The notes under the pieces were generated by a model. The model saw nothing but the letters and a program-made list of their open reading frames with translations. It was not told the DNA's origin and did not search any database. This document shows, piece by piece, positions 22,547-34,417 of a stretch of 64,000 nt of DNA. Position 1 is the stretch's first letter; each line of letters begins with the position of its first letter. The position numbers were made by a program, and so were the translations under genes. The DNA lies in assembly GCA_028622995.1 (NCBI GenBank), contig JAJQJQ010000013.1:806001-870000 (forward strand). The letters are read 5' to 3'. This DNA comes from Panagrolaimus kolymaensis (Eukaryota; Nematoda; Chromadorea; Rhabditida; Panagrolaimidae).

Positions 22547-25138
22547 TTTTTTAAAGTGAATATTTAAAAAGGTTTGAAACGTTAAAAAAGTGTCTCAACT
22601 TCTTCCAACAAAACAAAAAATAACAAACGAATATTTTTCTTAACTTTCCAACCTTTTTTTTTAAATACTCAAGATTTCTAGTTTAGGATAATACTAAGAT
22701 TTTTTTCCTTCTTAAAAAGGAGCCTATCTTTTTTTAGTTTTGAGTATGTACAATATTTAGTCAAAGAATGAATGAAAAAAAACTAGTTGGTGCTGTTGTT
22801 GATACCTTCCTTATTTAAACATACATACATTTAAAGTTAGGTATTTATGTCGCATATTTGTAAGGCAAAAGAGGTGTAAACAAAAAAATGTGGAAGAAAG
22901 ATATTTAAAAATAGTTAACGAAAAAACTCAAAGATGAATTTTTAAGTTCTTAAATCAAAAAAAGTTGCATTCCAACTTACTTTCAAGGTCTCAAAATATT
23001 TTTTTAAACACAAATAAACAATGGTCAACAACTATCAAAAATTAATTCCAAAATTGTGGGGTTAAAGTTTTGATCAAAAAAATTTAAAAGAGTGTGTAAA
23101 AAAGAGTTCCTTAAAATTTGCGTGAAATGATTCGAAAAAGAATTATTTATTTTTTGGATTACAAATATTGAGATGGATAGAGTGGTTTTCAAATCACGTC
23201 AAAATCTTTGAATTATGTTTTAAATGAATAAAAATTTTAAAAAAAAGAATGCCCTAAATTGGAGGAGAATGTAAGAACATAGTGTTAATTAAATTAAATT
23301 AAACATCCAGTTGACAAAATAAAAAAATATCTCCTAAACTCGGAATCAATAAAATCAAAAAAACTAAAGCAAAGGTATCAAAAAAATATCAAAGTAAATG
23401 AAACAAAAAAATCGAACATGGGTGGATCAGATTTGAACAAAAAAAGCCACTAACAACACAAAAAAAAAATTGAAACAAATAACAGCTGACACAAAATCAA
23501 AAAAAATCAAATCGTTGAAAAACTTGTTTCAATCCGTGGAAAAAAAGTATTAAAAAAATTGTTGTCCAAAATTAGAGAAATTTTTTTGGAGATGAGGGTA
23601 AGTCAAAAAAAAACAATGGAAATGCTCTGCTCCTAATTCTCAAAGAAAAAAAAGAAAATGAGAGAAAAAAAAGTAACATACGTGCTACGTCAGTGGCTGG
23701 AGGCAATGTGAAAAAAATGGTTCACGTTTGATTTTTTTAGAGAAAAGAAAAAGCATAAAATTGCGATAGAATGCTTTCTATTCCAAGAAGAAGAAAAAAA
23801 CAATCATAGCAGAGAAAAGAAAAAACGGAAGGAATGATTAATTTTGAATTTTTCCCTCATTATTTTTTCCTGGAAATTTTCGTACAATTCATAAAAAGAA
23901 AAACGCTTTTTGCAATCAAAATATAACATCAGATTTGTGAGAAAACAAAAATAAAACAAAGAACGTTTCAAACACAAAAATAAATAAAATCAAAGACAAA
24001 ATTGTTTGATAAAAGTTTTCAAAAGCCAACTAACCAATTCTCTGTTGGGTGCAATTCTTTTTAACTTTACACTCAACATCAAATCTCTCTCGATCGACGA
24101 GAAGAAATGAAGCGAAAGAGAAAAAACGTTCGACTAAAGCTGGCAGAAAAACTTGCAAGGGCAAGAAAAAAAATCAAAAAAAGCCAAAGAGATCGGCGGC
24201 AATGGCGGCGGCGGTGGCAGCAAAGAAGAATTTGTTTCTTGAAAAACAAAGCCACAGCAATTGAAAAGCAAACTAACTGCTCTATCGGGAAAATTAAGTC
24301 CGCGATAAATCCGGTAAGAAAAAAAGGGAAAAAAGTTACGGACAATCATCAAAAATGCTAGCAATGAAAAAAAGAAGAGAAGATCCGTAAAATAACAGCA
24401 AGCAGGCAAGAAAAGAAAGCTTTATATTCTTTTTGCTGCTATTAATGATGTTGCTGCAGGGCAACAACAGGCAGCAGCAATATGTAAAACTATTCACTCC
24501 TACGCGGCTGCTATATTTTTTATATTTTGTGATCGAATCTCATAGAAAAAATGTATGAAAAAAACTTTTGATGATTTAAACAAAAAATTCAATGGAAAAT
24601 AATTAAAGTTTGTATCATTCAGAAAGAAAGAAAAAAAATGATGATTTACCATATATAAATAAAATAATTTCATAATACAATGCATTTTTTCTCTTTGGTT
24701 GACATTTTAAAACAAAACCCTCAAAAATTGTTTAGAAAAGAGCAATAAAATTTTTTGAAAAAAAGCATCTTTTACTGCATCCTACAGTAATGGTGTGTTT
24801 CATTGTTTAGCTAACTTAAAATCTATTTATTGATCATTATAAGTAATTTTTTGTCCAGTTTAAAAAACCATAGTTTGGTGATTTGATGACACCTACGTTA
24901 AACTTGATGGTTTATTGGTGGATAAGTTAAATGTCATCAACGACTGTAAAAGTTGCTTCGCCCGATCTTTTTATGAATAGTTTTTGGATTATCGGGAAAT
25001 TGGATCCCATGTTACATTGCAAAAAGAAAAAACACACACCCACATTGAAGTCGCAAAAATATCTCATCATAAAAAACCAATCAAATTTTGAAAGAAACAA
25101 ATTTAAAAAACCCCAAAAATGCTTTAATTATTGCTAAT
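22547..25138. other. Non-coding region upstream of the LIM gene
   Basis: No coding exon is supported. A lysine/arginine-rich open frame at 24107–24361 and its reverse-strand partners come from a purine-rich tract and are not convincing genes. The stretch is the promoter side of the LIM gene and runs up to the GC-rich MITE at 25139. Confidence 0.4.
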
Positions 25139-25264
25139 CAGGCCTCTTCCACGGGCCGGGTTTTGCCGGCCTGGCCCGGCCTGGCCCGTCCAAAAGTCGG
25201 CCCGGCCCGGCCCGCGGGCCAGGCCGGGCCGGGCCGGGCTGGACGGGCCGAAGGAAGAGGCCTG
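25139..25264. mobile_element. 126-bp GC-rich hAT-type MITE
   Basis: The element begins CAGGCCTCTTCC and ends GGAAGAGGCCTG, perfect 12-bp terminal inverted repeats. It is flanked by a perfect 8-bp direct repeat, TTGCTAAT, at 25131–25138 and 25265–25272. An 8-bp target duplication and CAG ends are the hallmark of hAT-superfamily elements. The interior is almost entirely G and C (repeats of GGCCCGGCC type) and folds on itself, in sharp contrast to the AT-rich surroundings. It has no coding capacity and must depend on a transposase from elsewhere. Confidence 0.85.
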
Positions 25265-25849
25265 TTGCTAATGCCATAAAAATGAAGATAGTGGTCATTA
25301 ATTTTTTTGGCCGTTCTCCAAATCTCTTCGATCTGTTTTATTTTTTTATTTTTGAATAAACCGATCGGCATATCAATCATTGTTTATGACTTTTTCAGAA
25401 ATTTATTGAACGATTCATTTTTTCTGTTGTCGCTGCTGAAATTCGCATTCAAAAAATTCAAAGCAAAGAAAGATGTTCCTTTCTTTCTTTCTTTCTTATT
25501 TTTTTGTGTTTTTTATCGGGGCATAAAATTGTTTTTGGACGAAAAAAATAACAGACAAATGTCTTCTTTTTTTTTAAATGCATTTTCGATACTTTTGATC
25601 GATCCATATATATTTTTTTATGTTTTATTTTGTAAATCATCTGCTTCGCTTCCTTTTTTTCTTCAGCTTCCAATAAGATGTTTTTTAATTAGTATTTTTT
25701 TTAGTTTCAATCATGTCTGATATTTTCACGGTTGAAAACCCTCACCCACAATATTTTCCATTTCATCATTCATTTATGAAATATATTCGTGAAAATTTTA
25801 ATCTTATTCTCAAAGAAAAATTCGCTCAAACATGCAAATATTTTTTCTA

Positions 25850-26256
25850 CACTGATGTTAAACTGTTAGTAAAATCGTACATTTTTTGATGACATGTTAG
25901 TAATTTTTTCTGATGACAAACTTTTTGGTGACAGACGCTTTTGATGACAATTTTTTGTGTACAGACGTAATTGAAGACGGGTTTTTGTGTACAGACAATT
26001 TTTGATGACAAAAAGTGTGTGTACAAGGAAAAATGATGACAAAAAATGTGATGACAGACGAAAATTTAAATATTAAAAAAAGTGTTCTGCCCGATAAAAT
26101 TTTCTGAATTTTTCAAAAAAAAATTTCTGAATTTTGCCATTTTTCAAATCTGTTCTGCCCGATAAATTTTGTTCATTTTTTACTTAAAATTTTTTTCTTC
26201 CAAACCGCTTTCCTAAACTGTTATGCCCGATAAAATTTTACACATTTTCCAACAAT
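25850..26256 (+). repeat. Left terminal inverted repeat of the 4.5-kb element
   Basis: Pairs with 29909–30338. The outer ~130 bp have diverged in spacing, but the inner part matches almost base for base, from the GTGTACAGACG repeats through three ATAAA(A)TTTT-CTG(C/T)CCGATAAA-like blocks to ACACATTTTCCAACAA. Direct repeats of TGATGACA inside it may be transposase-binding sites. Confidence 0.85.
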
Positions 26257-26399
26257 TTTCTTCTTCTCTTTTTTCTAAATTCTTTTGCTCGATAAAAAAA
26301 TACAAAAGTCTTCATTTATTCAAATTTTCTAACAAAAACAATACAACAAAATTACAAAATTTGAAAATTAACAATATTTAAAAAACAATATAAAGGTTA

Positions 26400-27056
26400 G
26401 TCTTTTCCATCAGAGTCTTTCTTGCATATTTCTATCTTGAGAGACATTTCAGTCGTTTCTTCATTGGGATTAGCAGTAACCAGTAACACTTTCAGTCGAG
26501 TCTTGTTCTTTACCATTCACCCTATTTTCAGTATTGCACCACTTGCAGTCGGTTGTTGTTCTTCTCCATTTGTCTCATTTTCTTTCATTTGTTGGTGTTG
26601 GTCTTCAGCATCACTATCTGCAATACGAATAGTATTTATTGAAAGAAAAAATAGAAAAAGCATACCTGAATCTTCAACTTCTGATTTAGTCTGTTCATTT
26701 CCACGATTAAAAGTCTGATCATTTGATTCAATCAACAACCATATTCAGTCTTCTTTTAGAAGACTTTTCTAGAAACATACAATTAAGTTATAGAAAATAA
26801 TAATAACAAAGACATACCATAAACAACAGGCAGAGAACGTTAACTTCGATAACAAGAAAGTCATTAGAAACAGTCGGCAAATGGAAGACCAAGTCGTTTA
26901 TTTGCTTGAACGCCACCAGTAAGAGCATTCTATAGATGTGAACCATTGAATTGCAAGTTCTTTGGTTTAGTCACAGCAGTAGCATGAGCACCAGGAGTAA
27001 CATATTAGTACCATGATCATTTGCATCTGTAGAAGCTGAGTGAGCTGTATCAAGCC
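26400..27056 (-). pseudogene. Degraded coding remnant on the left flank of the palindrome
   Basis: Read on the minus strand, this stretch contains an acidic segment (SNDQTFNRGNEQTKSEVEDS, intron-like gap, then SDAEDQHQQMKENETNGEEQ) and several stops. Its palindrome-proximal part is a diverged copy of 29107–29230: both contain a block of the form CTTCTACAG..CCAAATGAT..TGG and a shared GCTACTGCTG-like run followed by ACTAAA-CAAAG-ACTTGCA. No intact protein can be read. Confidence 0.45.
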
Positions 27057-29106
27057 AAGTTTCTCCAAGAATGAACACGTCTAAAAGAAAAGCGAATGTA
27101 AGTAAAAAATAGAGTAACAAACAACTTTACCGTAATGAGCTACATAGTATGGTGTTATGCTTCGGCAAGCGTTGAAAGCATGGAGTCTTGTTTGTCGCTT
27201 AGCTTTAAAAAGTCAAGCTGAAAAAGCAATCAGCCATTTATGCTATCCATAGCAAAACAATTAACCGAGTACCTGAAAGAGTATGTTTGTAAGTAAAAGG
27301 AAGAACCAAATCGTTTACCTGTTTCCAACAACATAGCTTCTTACAGCATAAAGCTTCGAGTAGCAAAGTGAAGAAAGTTGCATTGAAGTAAGTCTAAAGA
27401 TGAAGCCTTTGTTGTAATCACATCATGAGCACTAAAACGAATAAGGGAAAGTAATTATAAACAGGTTAAGATAAATAAACTCACATTTGTTGAAAGAACC
27501 AAATCTTTCAGAGTCTTTGAGCGAGCAATCATCAATCATAATAGAGGAAGGAAGAGTCTTTTTTAACAACACCTATAGTGAGGAAGTCATTGGTGGAAAA
27601 AGTGAGAGAAGATGAAGCACGGGAACTGAGTATAATCTCGAATAGTGAGATCAAAGTCACTAAAAAGGAAAAAAGTCTTTAAAATATTGAATAAAATGAA
27701 AGTGGTTGAAAGGTAGCGCTAATATTTAGAAAACACAAAAAATTCAAAGTTTCAAAAAAAGGGAACGAAGATTTTTTCTGAGCATCATCAAAAATGATGA
27801 AGTGTTTGATGGAAAAATAGGGAAAAGCAAGAGAAGGAGTATTATCGCCATTAGTTGAGATTAAACTCACTAAAGATGAATACTTGTATGGTAAAATATT
27901 GAATAAAATAAAAGAGGGTGAAAGGAAGCACAAAATATTTCTAAGTCTAAAAAAGCAGCAAAGAAGTGAAAGAGCTCAAAAAAAGTTTCAAATGAAAGAA
28001 GAAGCAATGCAGCGGTAGTGAATTTTCGCGATTTCTTTTGTGAAAAAAGCTTGGGAAAAAATAGGAAAAGTGCGCTATCCTTTCTTTTCCCAAGCTTTTT
28101 TACGAAACTTTTCGTAAATTTGGCTGCCGCAGCTTTTCTCGCTTCCTGCATTTGCCATTTAATTTTTTTGCTCCTTCTCTTTTTTGCTGCTTTTTTGAAA
28201 CTTTGAATTTTTTGTGTTTTCTAAATATTTTGCGCTTCCTTTCACCCTCTTTTATTTTATTCAATATTTTACCATACAAGTATTCATCTTTAGTGAGTTT
28301 AATCTCAACTAATGGCGATAATACTCCTTCTCTTGCTTTTCCCTATTTTTCCATCAAACACTTCATCATTTTTGATGATGCTCAGAAAAAATCTTCGTTC
28401 CCTTTTTTTGAAACTTTGAATTTTTTGTGTTTTCTAAATATTAGCGCTACCTTTCAACCACTTTCATTTTATTCAATATTTTAAAGACTTTTTTCCTTTT
28501 TAGTGACTTTGATCTCACTATTCGAGATTATACTCAGTTCCCGTGCTTCATCTTCTCTCACTTTTTCCACCAATGACTTCCTCACTATAGGTGTTGTTAA
28601 AAAAGACTCTTCCTTCCTCTATTATGATTGATAATTGCTCGCTCAAAGACTCTGAAAGATTTGGTTCTTTCAACAAATGTGAGTTTATTTATCTTAACCT
28701 GTTTATAATTACTTTCCCTTATTCGTTTTAGTGCTCATGATGTGATTACAACAAAGACTTCATCTCCAGACTTACTTCAATGCAACTTTCTTCACTTTGC
28801 TACTCGAAGCTTTATGCTGTAAGAAGCTATGTTGTTGGAAACAGGTAAACGATTTGGTTCTTCCTTTTACTTACAAACATACTCTTTCAGGTACTCGGTT
28901 AATTGTTTTGCTATGGATAGCATAAATGGCTGATTGCTTTTTCAGCTTGACTTTTTAAAGCTAAGCGACAAACAAGACTCCATGCTTTCAACGCTTGCCG
29001 AAGCATAACACCATACTATGTAGCTCATTACGGTAAAGTTGTTTGTTACTCTATTTTTTACTTACATTCGCTTTTCTTTTAGACGTGTTCATTCTTGGAG
29101 AAACTT
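27057..29106. repeat. ~2-kb palindrome at the core of the 4.5-kb element
   Basis: Left arm 27057 to about 28060 and right arm about 28100 to 29106 are reverse complements over about 1 kb, centred near 28081. The tips read AAGTTTCTCCAAGAATG and its complement, and the centre is flanked by AAAAAAGCTTGGGAAAA / TTTTCCCAAGCTTTTTT. Each arm also holds a ~210-bp tandem duplication (for example 28190–28290 and 28400–28500, sharing GAAACTTTGAATTTTTTGTG). Outside the perfect arms the two flanks are still recognisably related but diverged, so the whole element looks like an inverted duplication of one gene-bearing segment. Confidence 0.85.
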
Positions 29107-29111
29107 GATTT

Positions 29112-29844
29112 GTCACTGTACTTGTTATAGCTCCCTCGTCTTCTACAGTTCCAAATGATTCTGGTGTTAATCAAACGACTGTTCCTGACGCTACTGCTGA
29201 GACTAAATCAAAGTACTTGCAAAAATGCATACATCTGGAAGAAGCTTTTTACTACCTGCTTTGAAACAACCTGATGGTAAGAAGTTGGTGGAAACAAAGG
29301 AAGCTGGTGGAATTTGACTCAAAGACTTGGGAAGCTTACAGTAAGTTTATGATTATTTACAACACAACAAAATATTGCTTTTTAGGTTTGATTGCAGACT
29401 TACTGATAACCGGCAATTATGGAACAACGTCAAAGTACGTCCTGGACGCTTCAATAATCTCAAAAGACTTTTTCTCAATGTGGATCTCTCTTGCAGTGTC
29501 TTTGTTAGCAAAATTGTTGGTACCGTTCCATTTCAAATAATGCTTCAAGTAAGTTTGTTTTTTTATTTTGAACTTTACTAAAATTTGATATTTAGAGATT
29601 GGTTCAATCGACTGCAAAAGCTGCTTCCATCACCATCATCCATGAACAGGAAATCGATGATCGACTCCATTCTTTTCTCCTGAATGAAATTCAAATGGTA
29701 ATTGGTCCAGTTGTCACATATCCTGATCATCGACGCACATTGATTGAAGGCCAGACTGACATCCCATACAAGACTTATATCTATCATGGTACTCATCAAG
29801 AACGCAACTTTGTATTCGGCTTTCGCCTAGACTTACCTCGTTAG
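29112..29844 (+). pseudogene. Transposon-borne coding remnant, possibly Argonaute-like
   Basis: Three segments join across intron-like gaps: about 29274–29340 (WWKQRKLVEFDSKTWEAYS), 29384–29549 (LWNNVKVRPGRFNNLKRLFL, then NVDLSCSVFVSKIVGTVPFQ) and 29596–29844 (RLVQSTAKAASITIIHEQEI to GFRLDLPR and stop). The V-RPG-----LFLNVD-S---F block recalls the linker-1 region of nematode Argonautes, and L-Q-STAKAA recalls the segment after PAZ. No PAZ or PIWI catalytic region is present here. The segment is therefore at best a fragment, and the assignment is tentative. A diverged inverted relative lies at 26400–27056. Confidence 0.35.
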
Positions 29845-29908
29845 CCTTTTTTATTATTGTAATTGTGTTTTGTTTTGTTTTTGATTGAATAAAAAACTGA
29901 TTGCGATT

Positions 29909-30338
29909 TTTGTTGGAAAATGTGTAAAATTTTATCGGGCATAACAGTTTAGGAAAGCGGTTTGGAAGAAAAAAATTTTAAGTAAAAAATGGACAAAATT
30001 TATCGGGCAGAACAGATTTGAAAAATGGCAAAAATCAGAAAATTTTTTTTGAAAAATTCAAAAAATTTTATCGGGCAGAACACTTTTTTTAATATTTAAA
30101 TTTTCGTCTGTCATCACATTTTTTGTCATCATTTTTCCTTGTACACACACTTTTTGTCATCAAAAATTGTCTGTACACAAAAACCCGTCTTCAATTACGT
30201 CTGTACACAAAAAATTGTCATCAATTACGTCTGTCATCAACCGCTTGTCATCTAAGACGACTGTCACAATTTTTTTGTATTAGCCTTTGTCATCAGAAAA
30301 GACCGTACCTAAAAAGCCCGTCATTTTTAACATCAGTG
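29909..30338 (-). repeat. Right terminal inverted repeat of the 4.5-kb element
   Basis: Inverted partner of 25850–26256. It contains the same series of CCGATAAA blocks and GTCATCA/TGTACAC motifs and ends TTTAACATCAGTG just before the flanking TA. It has a few extra copies of the GTCTGTCATCA-type motif compared with the left end. Confidence 0.85.
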
Positions 30339-31153
30339 TATGATTTAGCTCCATATAAAGACAAAGCTAAAGATAAAGTTGAAATTACGAATAAATTACT
30401 AATTATTACCAATCTTGATTTTGAAATTGATGAAGATAGCATTAATTGCAGAAGTGTTGAAGATTTACTTTACCATAAAATCAAACCTATTTGGATTAAA
30501 GAATCGCTTGAAATGTATGTTTCTCACGAAATAAATTCTTTAACTTCCGTAATTTATCGATGCACTGCAAAAAATATTTCTATCACTTGTGATATTTCAT
30601 TAAAGGATTTTAAAATGTTAACAAAAGCTAGAACAATTAGAGAGCTAATAATTGCAAAGGTTGTTGATGATAATGAAGAAGATATTCCAATTGAAATTAT
30701 TTTTTCTCGCGTTCTTCATATAAAAAAAATTGTGTGAGTTTTAAAACATAAAATATGTAAACAAATGCATTTCATTTATTTTTTAGCATTATTTCTCCAT
30801 TTGTTACTTGTGAAACAGCGGATAAGCTTCTTTCATTAAACTTTAAACAAAAAATTCAAGAAATACAATTAACAGATTTCGATGATGAACTTGACATTCA
30901 AAAATTCATCCAATTCCTAAAAGTAAAAGTTTTTTTAGCTAATTTTTCCCAACTCATGAATGCCTAGTTTTTTTTATTTTTTTTCAAAACTTATGTTAGA
31001 TCATTTTTTTAGGACAATTTAGCGCCTCATGCTAACCTTTGTATTGGTTTTAAAGATGCAATTAAAAATAAATCTTTTCACTCAGCTTTTGGAATCGAAC
31101 TTCAAAAATGGCTACCAAAAGATGAAGCACCAGAAAGAGTTGAACGCATTTAA

Positions 31154-31979
31154 TTAAATTAGTCCGATTTTGCTTCAATAAAATAAAAGCTTTATTATAT
31201 TGACATTATTTTTATTATCAAAGAATTAATTTAATTTTGTATCATCATACTTTTTCCTGAATTTTGATTATCATAACCTCTCTATTATGGATCCACTTTT
31301 TTTCATTATTTATAATATTTTAATTATATCTCAACTTATAATTATTTTTAATAAAAGTTTACAAAAATTTGTAGCAACGCTAAAAAATTTTTTATTAATC
31401 ATTTTAAAGACATTTTCAAATGTTTATAAAAATTTTCTTTCTTTTTGCAGTTGTAATTCTGTCAAAATCTCCACATTTTTTTACATATTTAATTTTTTTT
31501 ACAAACTATGGTAATAAATTTCTTTTTATTTTTTGACGTGTTATTACTGCTCAAAACTACAAATAAAGAAAAACTTTGAAAAGGAAAAAAAATGGTTGTA
31601 ACTTTTTTCTTTCCTCGTTTTTTTTGGCTGATATAATTTTCACATGAAGTTTGAACCTTGAAATATAAAAAAAAAGAGAAGAAAAGATTTAAAAAAAAGG
31701 AAGGAAGGAAGAAAGAAATTTTTGAGAAGCTTGCTAGCTATTTTTGCTTGGTAATATTTTTTTTGTTTAAAGGAAAAAAATATTTAAAGACAAAATAATT
31801 ACTTACAAAAAACTGAAATTATTTTAATAAAAATAACCAAAAAGAAGAAGAAATTTGGCCACAACGTCGCTGTTTTTGGTTTTGCTTTCAACAATTGTTG
31901 TCTTCTTTAACAACCCAACTTTATTTTTTCATATTTTTATATATTTTTATCTATTTTTAAAGCTCCTTTAAAAAAAATT
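31154..31979. other. Non-coding intergenic stretch
   Basis: A 75-codon open frame starting ATG at 31287 (MDPLFFIIYNILIISQLIII) is hydrophobic, but it has no splice partners or recognisable features, so I do not call it. The rest is AT-rich and precedes the chemoreceptor gene start at 31980. Confidence 0.4.
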
Positions 31980-34417
31980 ATGGATGAATTTGGCTTTACA
32001 ACTTTTTCACCTCAACCAATTCCATTTCCAAGAAGCAGTACACTTTCACCATTTGGTAATAGAGCAATATTGACTTCAGCTAATTTAAATGATCATTGGT
32101 TATTTTTATCCTTTCGAATGTTTATTGCAATTATATCAATTATTGGTAATTCCGTCATTCTTTACATTGCTTTAAGATATAAAGATTTTCGTAGATCTAA
32201 TTCTAATTGTTTAATTGCTTTATTAGCTCTCGGTGATTTATGTCTTGGTAAGTCTCAAACATAATTATTCATTTTGGAAATTAATTAAAATTTCTTTCGT
32301 CGAAAAATTTTTCGCGTTCAAACAAACTTCAAATTTTTTGTTTTAAAAAAAATTAAGTCCTCAAAGAAAAATAATAAATTCTTTTCAGCAAATATTTTCG
32401 CAAAAATTGCATACACAATATATTTTTGAATTTTTTCTAGGGTTTGGATTATTTATTCGTGGCCTTTACAGTATCCAAGTGATCATAGATAATATTTATA
32501 TTTATGAAACCACATTTTGTATTTGGATTTCATTACCACAAATTTATGGAATTGCTTTTAGTTATATAATATTTTTATCCATGGCTTTGGATCGGTGTTT
32601 AGCAATAGTCAATCCAATTCGATATGTAAAAAATAGGCTTACTGTAAGTTTTAGCTAAATGAAGCCTTGAAAAAAGAAAGAAAACGATTATAGTTTTGCT
32701 GCAAAAAGCGGAGTATTGTTTTATGATGCGCTTTTTTTGGATAATTATTCTTTTTAAAAAAATTTAAAAATATCTTCAATAACAGAGCTTAAATTTATTA
32801 TTTTTTAAATAACTTTCCAAACAAGCAAAATCTGCAATGGATTAAGATAAAAACGAGGGAGGTTAATGGTAAAGCTTTCACGCAATTAAAGGTTTTGTTT
32901 TTTACGAATTTCTAACACCTACTACAAAAATAGTTCTAATTGTAATGCTTTAAAAAATATGAAGGCTTCTGAAACAGGAACTTTTGTTTTTGCAAAAAAA
33001 AATTAATGATTTTATTTTTTTAACAAGCAATTATTTCTGCTGAAAAAAAAAACTCATGATATTAAAGTTATACAAAAAAGTTCAATGACTTTTTTTTTGT
33101 CTCCCTACTTACTTATTTTTATTTATAGATGCAAATATGGTTTAGCTTTCTCATCGGAGTTATATGCCCAACAATCATTTTTGGATTAAGTCTCACATCG
33201 GATCTTCATGCAAATATATCTCAATGTGCAATAGGATCATCAACAAAATTATTTGATAAAATTTCAAGCATTTATGGATTTATTATTGCTGCTTTAGTCA
33301 TTTGTGAGTTTATCCAAGTCTTTTTAAAACTTCGAAAACTTAATAATAAAATTTCAGTTTTATATTCATTGGCTTTAATATTTTTGCATAAAAGATTATC
33401 CATTTCTCGAATTGGTTCAAATGGATCAAATTTGGAATCCATTTTAAAAACTGAAAAACGTGTATTTACTTATGTTGGAATTATTTTGGGATGCTTTTTA
33501 TTTTTTTGCATTCTTCCTGTAGTTTCATTGATTATTTTGCAAGTAAGTAAAAATTTTAAACGTTTTTTTTTAAATTCAAAGTTCGAAAAACAACATTAGC
33601 TATGGGTTTTACGTAATTTAATAATAATCACAAAAATTGAGAAAGAGAAAACAAACATTTGGACTGTAAATATAAAAAAAAGCCAATAAAATTGTGCGTG
33701 TTTTGTATTTTCATGGGTAATAAACCTTTTTCGACCGTAAAAGTTTTTAGTTAATTTATGGTTCCTTCGTTTTTATATTTAAAACCCTAAAATTTAAACA
33801 AAATCAGTTTAAAAAGATAATGATTGGCAGTTTCGAGGGTTTTTAAACTAAAATTATTTAGAAAACTAGTTTTAATATTTTGTATTTTCGGAGTGAAACT
33901 CGACGTTACTATTATTTGTTGGTTTATATGTTCTTGTTTAAAAAAAATAAATTAAGAATTTTTACTCTCGCAATATTTTAATATCTCAAAATTCTGAGAT
34001 AGTTTTTTTTGCATAGAAAAATTAACTTTGAACTTTTTAATCTCACACTTTGAAATACGATGCTTGCTTTTTTGAGTTAGCGTTCATGAAATTCCTAAAT
34101 CTCATTATTACATGAAATGCTTTATTTTAAATTATGCCTTTTTTTGATGACTATTTTAAAATACAAATCCTTAATTTTTTTAGAGTTTCAATGTTCCCAG
34201 CGCATGGGTAGGCTATTTTAGTGTTTTCGCAGGACTTGGAAGTGGTATTAATTCTTGTATAGGTATATTCGTATATTTACGTAAGCATCATGAAATACAA
34301 AAATATTTATCTCAAATTCTTCCATCTTGGTTATTTAATGGTTTATCTGGGAAAGGTGGAGATCATTCAACAACCAAAATCGTTTTCGTACAATCCACGG
34401 CTTCACATCATAAATAA
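31980..34417 (+). CDS. Srsx-type seven-transmembrane G-protein-coupled receptor
   Basis: Four exons (31980–32247, 32441–32643, 33129–33542, 34184–34417) join in phase to 372 residues. Seven hydrophobic helices are visible. The first carries IISIIGNSVILYIAL (the GN of TM1) and the second NCLIALLALGDLCLG. After TM3 comes MALDRCLAIVNPIRY, the DRY-box equivalent typical of nematode Srsx receptors. TM6 is YVGIILGCFLFFCILPVVSLIIL and TM7 SVFAGLGSGINSCIGIFVYL. The serine-rich C-terminal tail is short. Srsx proteins are orphan chemoreceptors of the nematode Srg/Srsx superfamily, normally in sensory neurons. The ligand is unknown. The gene looks intact. Confidence 0.85.

Larger units (their letters stand above)
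25850..30338. mobile_element. 4,489-bp palindromic DNA transposon inserted in an F-box-like gene
   Basis: The ends are CACTGATGTTAAA and its inverted complement, flanked by TA on both sides (25848–25849 and 30339–30340), consistent with a TA target duplication. Terminal inverted repeats are about 400–430 bp and nearly identical over their inner ~270 bp. They are rich in TGATGACA, GTGTACAGACG and CTGCCCGATAAA motifs. The central ~2 kb is a large palindrome. No intact transposase is visible; fragments of open frames with splice-like gaps remain on both flanks. CACTG ends with a TA duplication suggest the CMC group (CACTA/Mirage/Chapaev). The superfamily is inferred from the ends only. Confidence 0.85.
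25713..31153 (+). pseudogene. F-box-like gene interrupted by a 4.5-kb transposon
   Basis: The first exon starts at 25713, just after a ttttttttag acceptor, and reads MSDIFTVENPHPQYFPFHHS to FFY at 25849, where the transposon begins. Coding sequence resumes at 30341 (DLAPYKDKAKDKVEI) and continues with exons 30787–30928 and 31013–31153, stop at 31151. With the element and one TA removed, the frame joins exactly to 270 residues, the same length as the relatives at 37765 and 44838 (268 residues for the first). The shared N-terminal pattern QYF-F---FM-YIRE followed by TCK-FF places it in the same F-box-like family. As it stands the gene is broken unless the element is spliced out or excised. The clean frame of both halves shows the insertion is recent. 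Confidence 0.8.

Noticed and set aside
24107..24361. Lys/Arg-rich open frame, RKRKNVRLKL and following
   Set aside because: A purine-rich tract gives open frames on both strands; no splice context, no recognisable domain, and the opposite-strand frames are equally long.
28152..28484. 110-codon hydrophobic open frame in the palindrome right arm, mirrored at 27679–27933
   Set aside because: It is built from the 210-bp tandem repeat and exists in both arms by symmetry; Phe/Leu-rich content reflects T-rich DNA.
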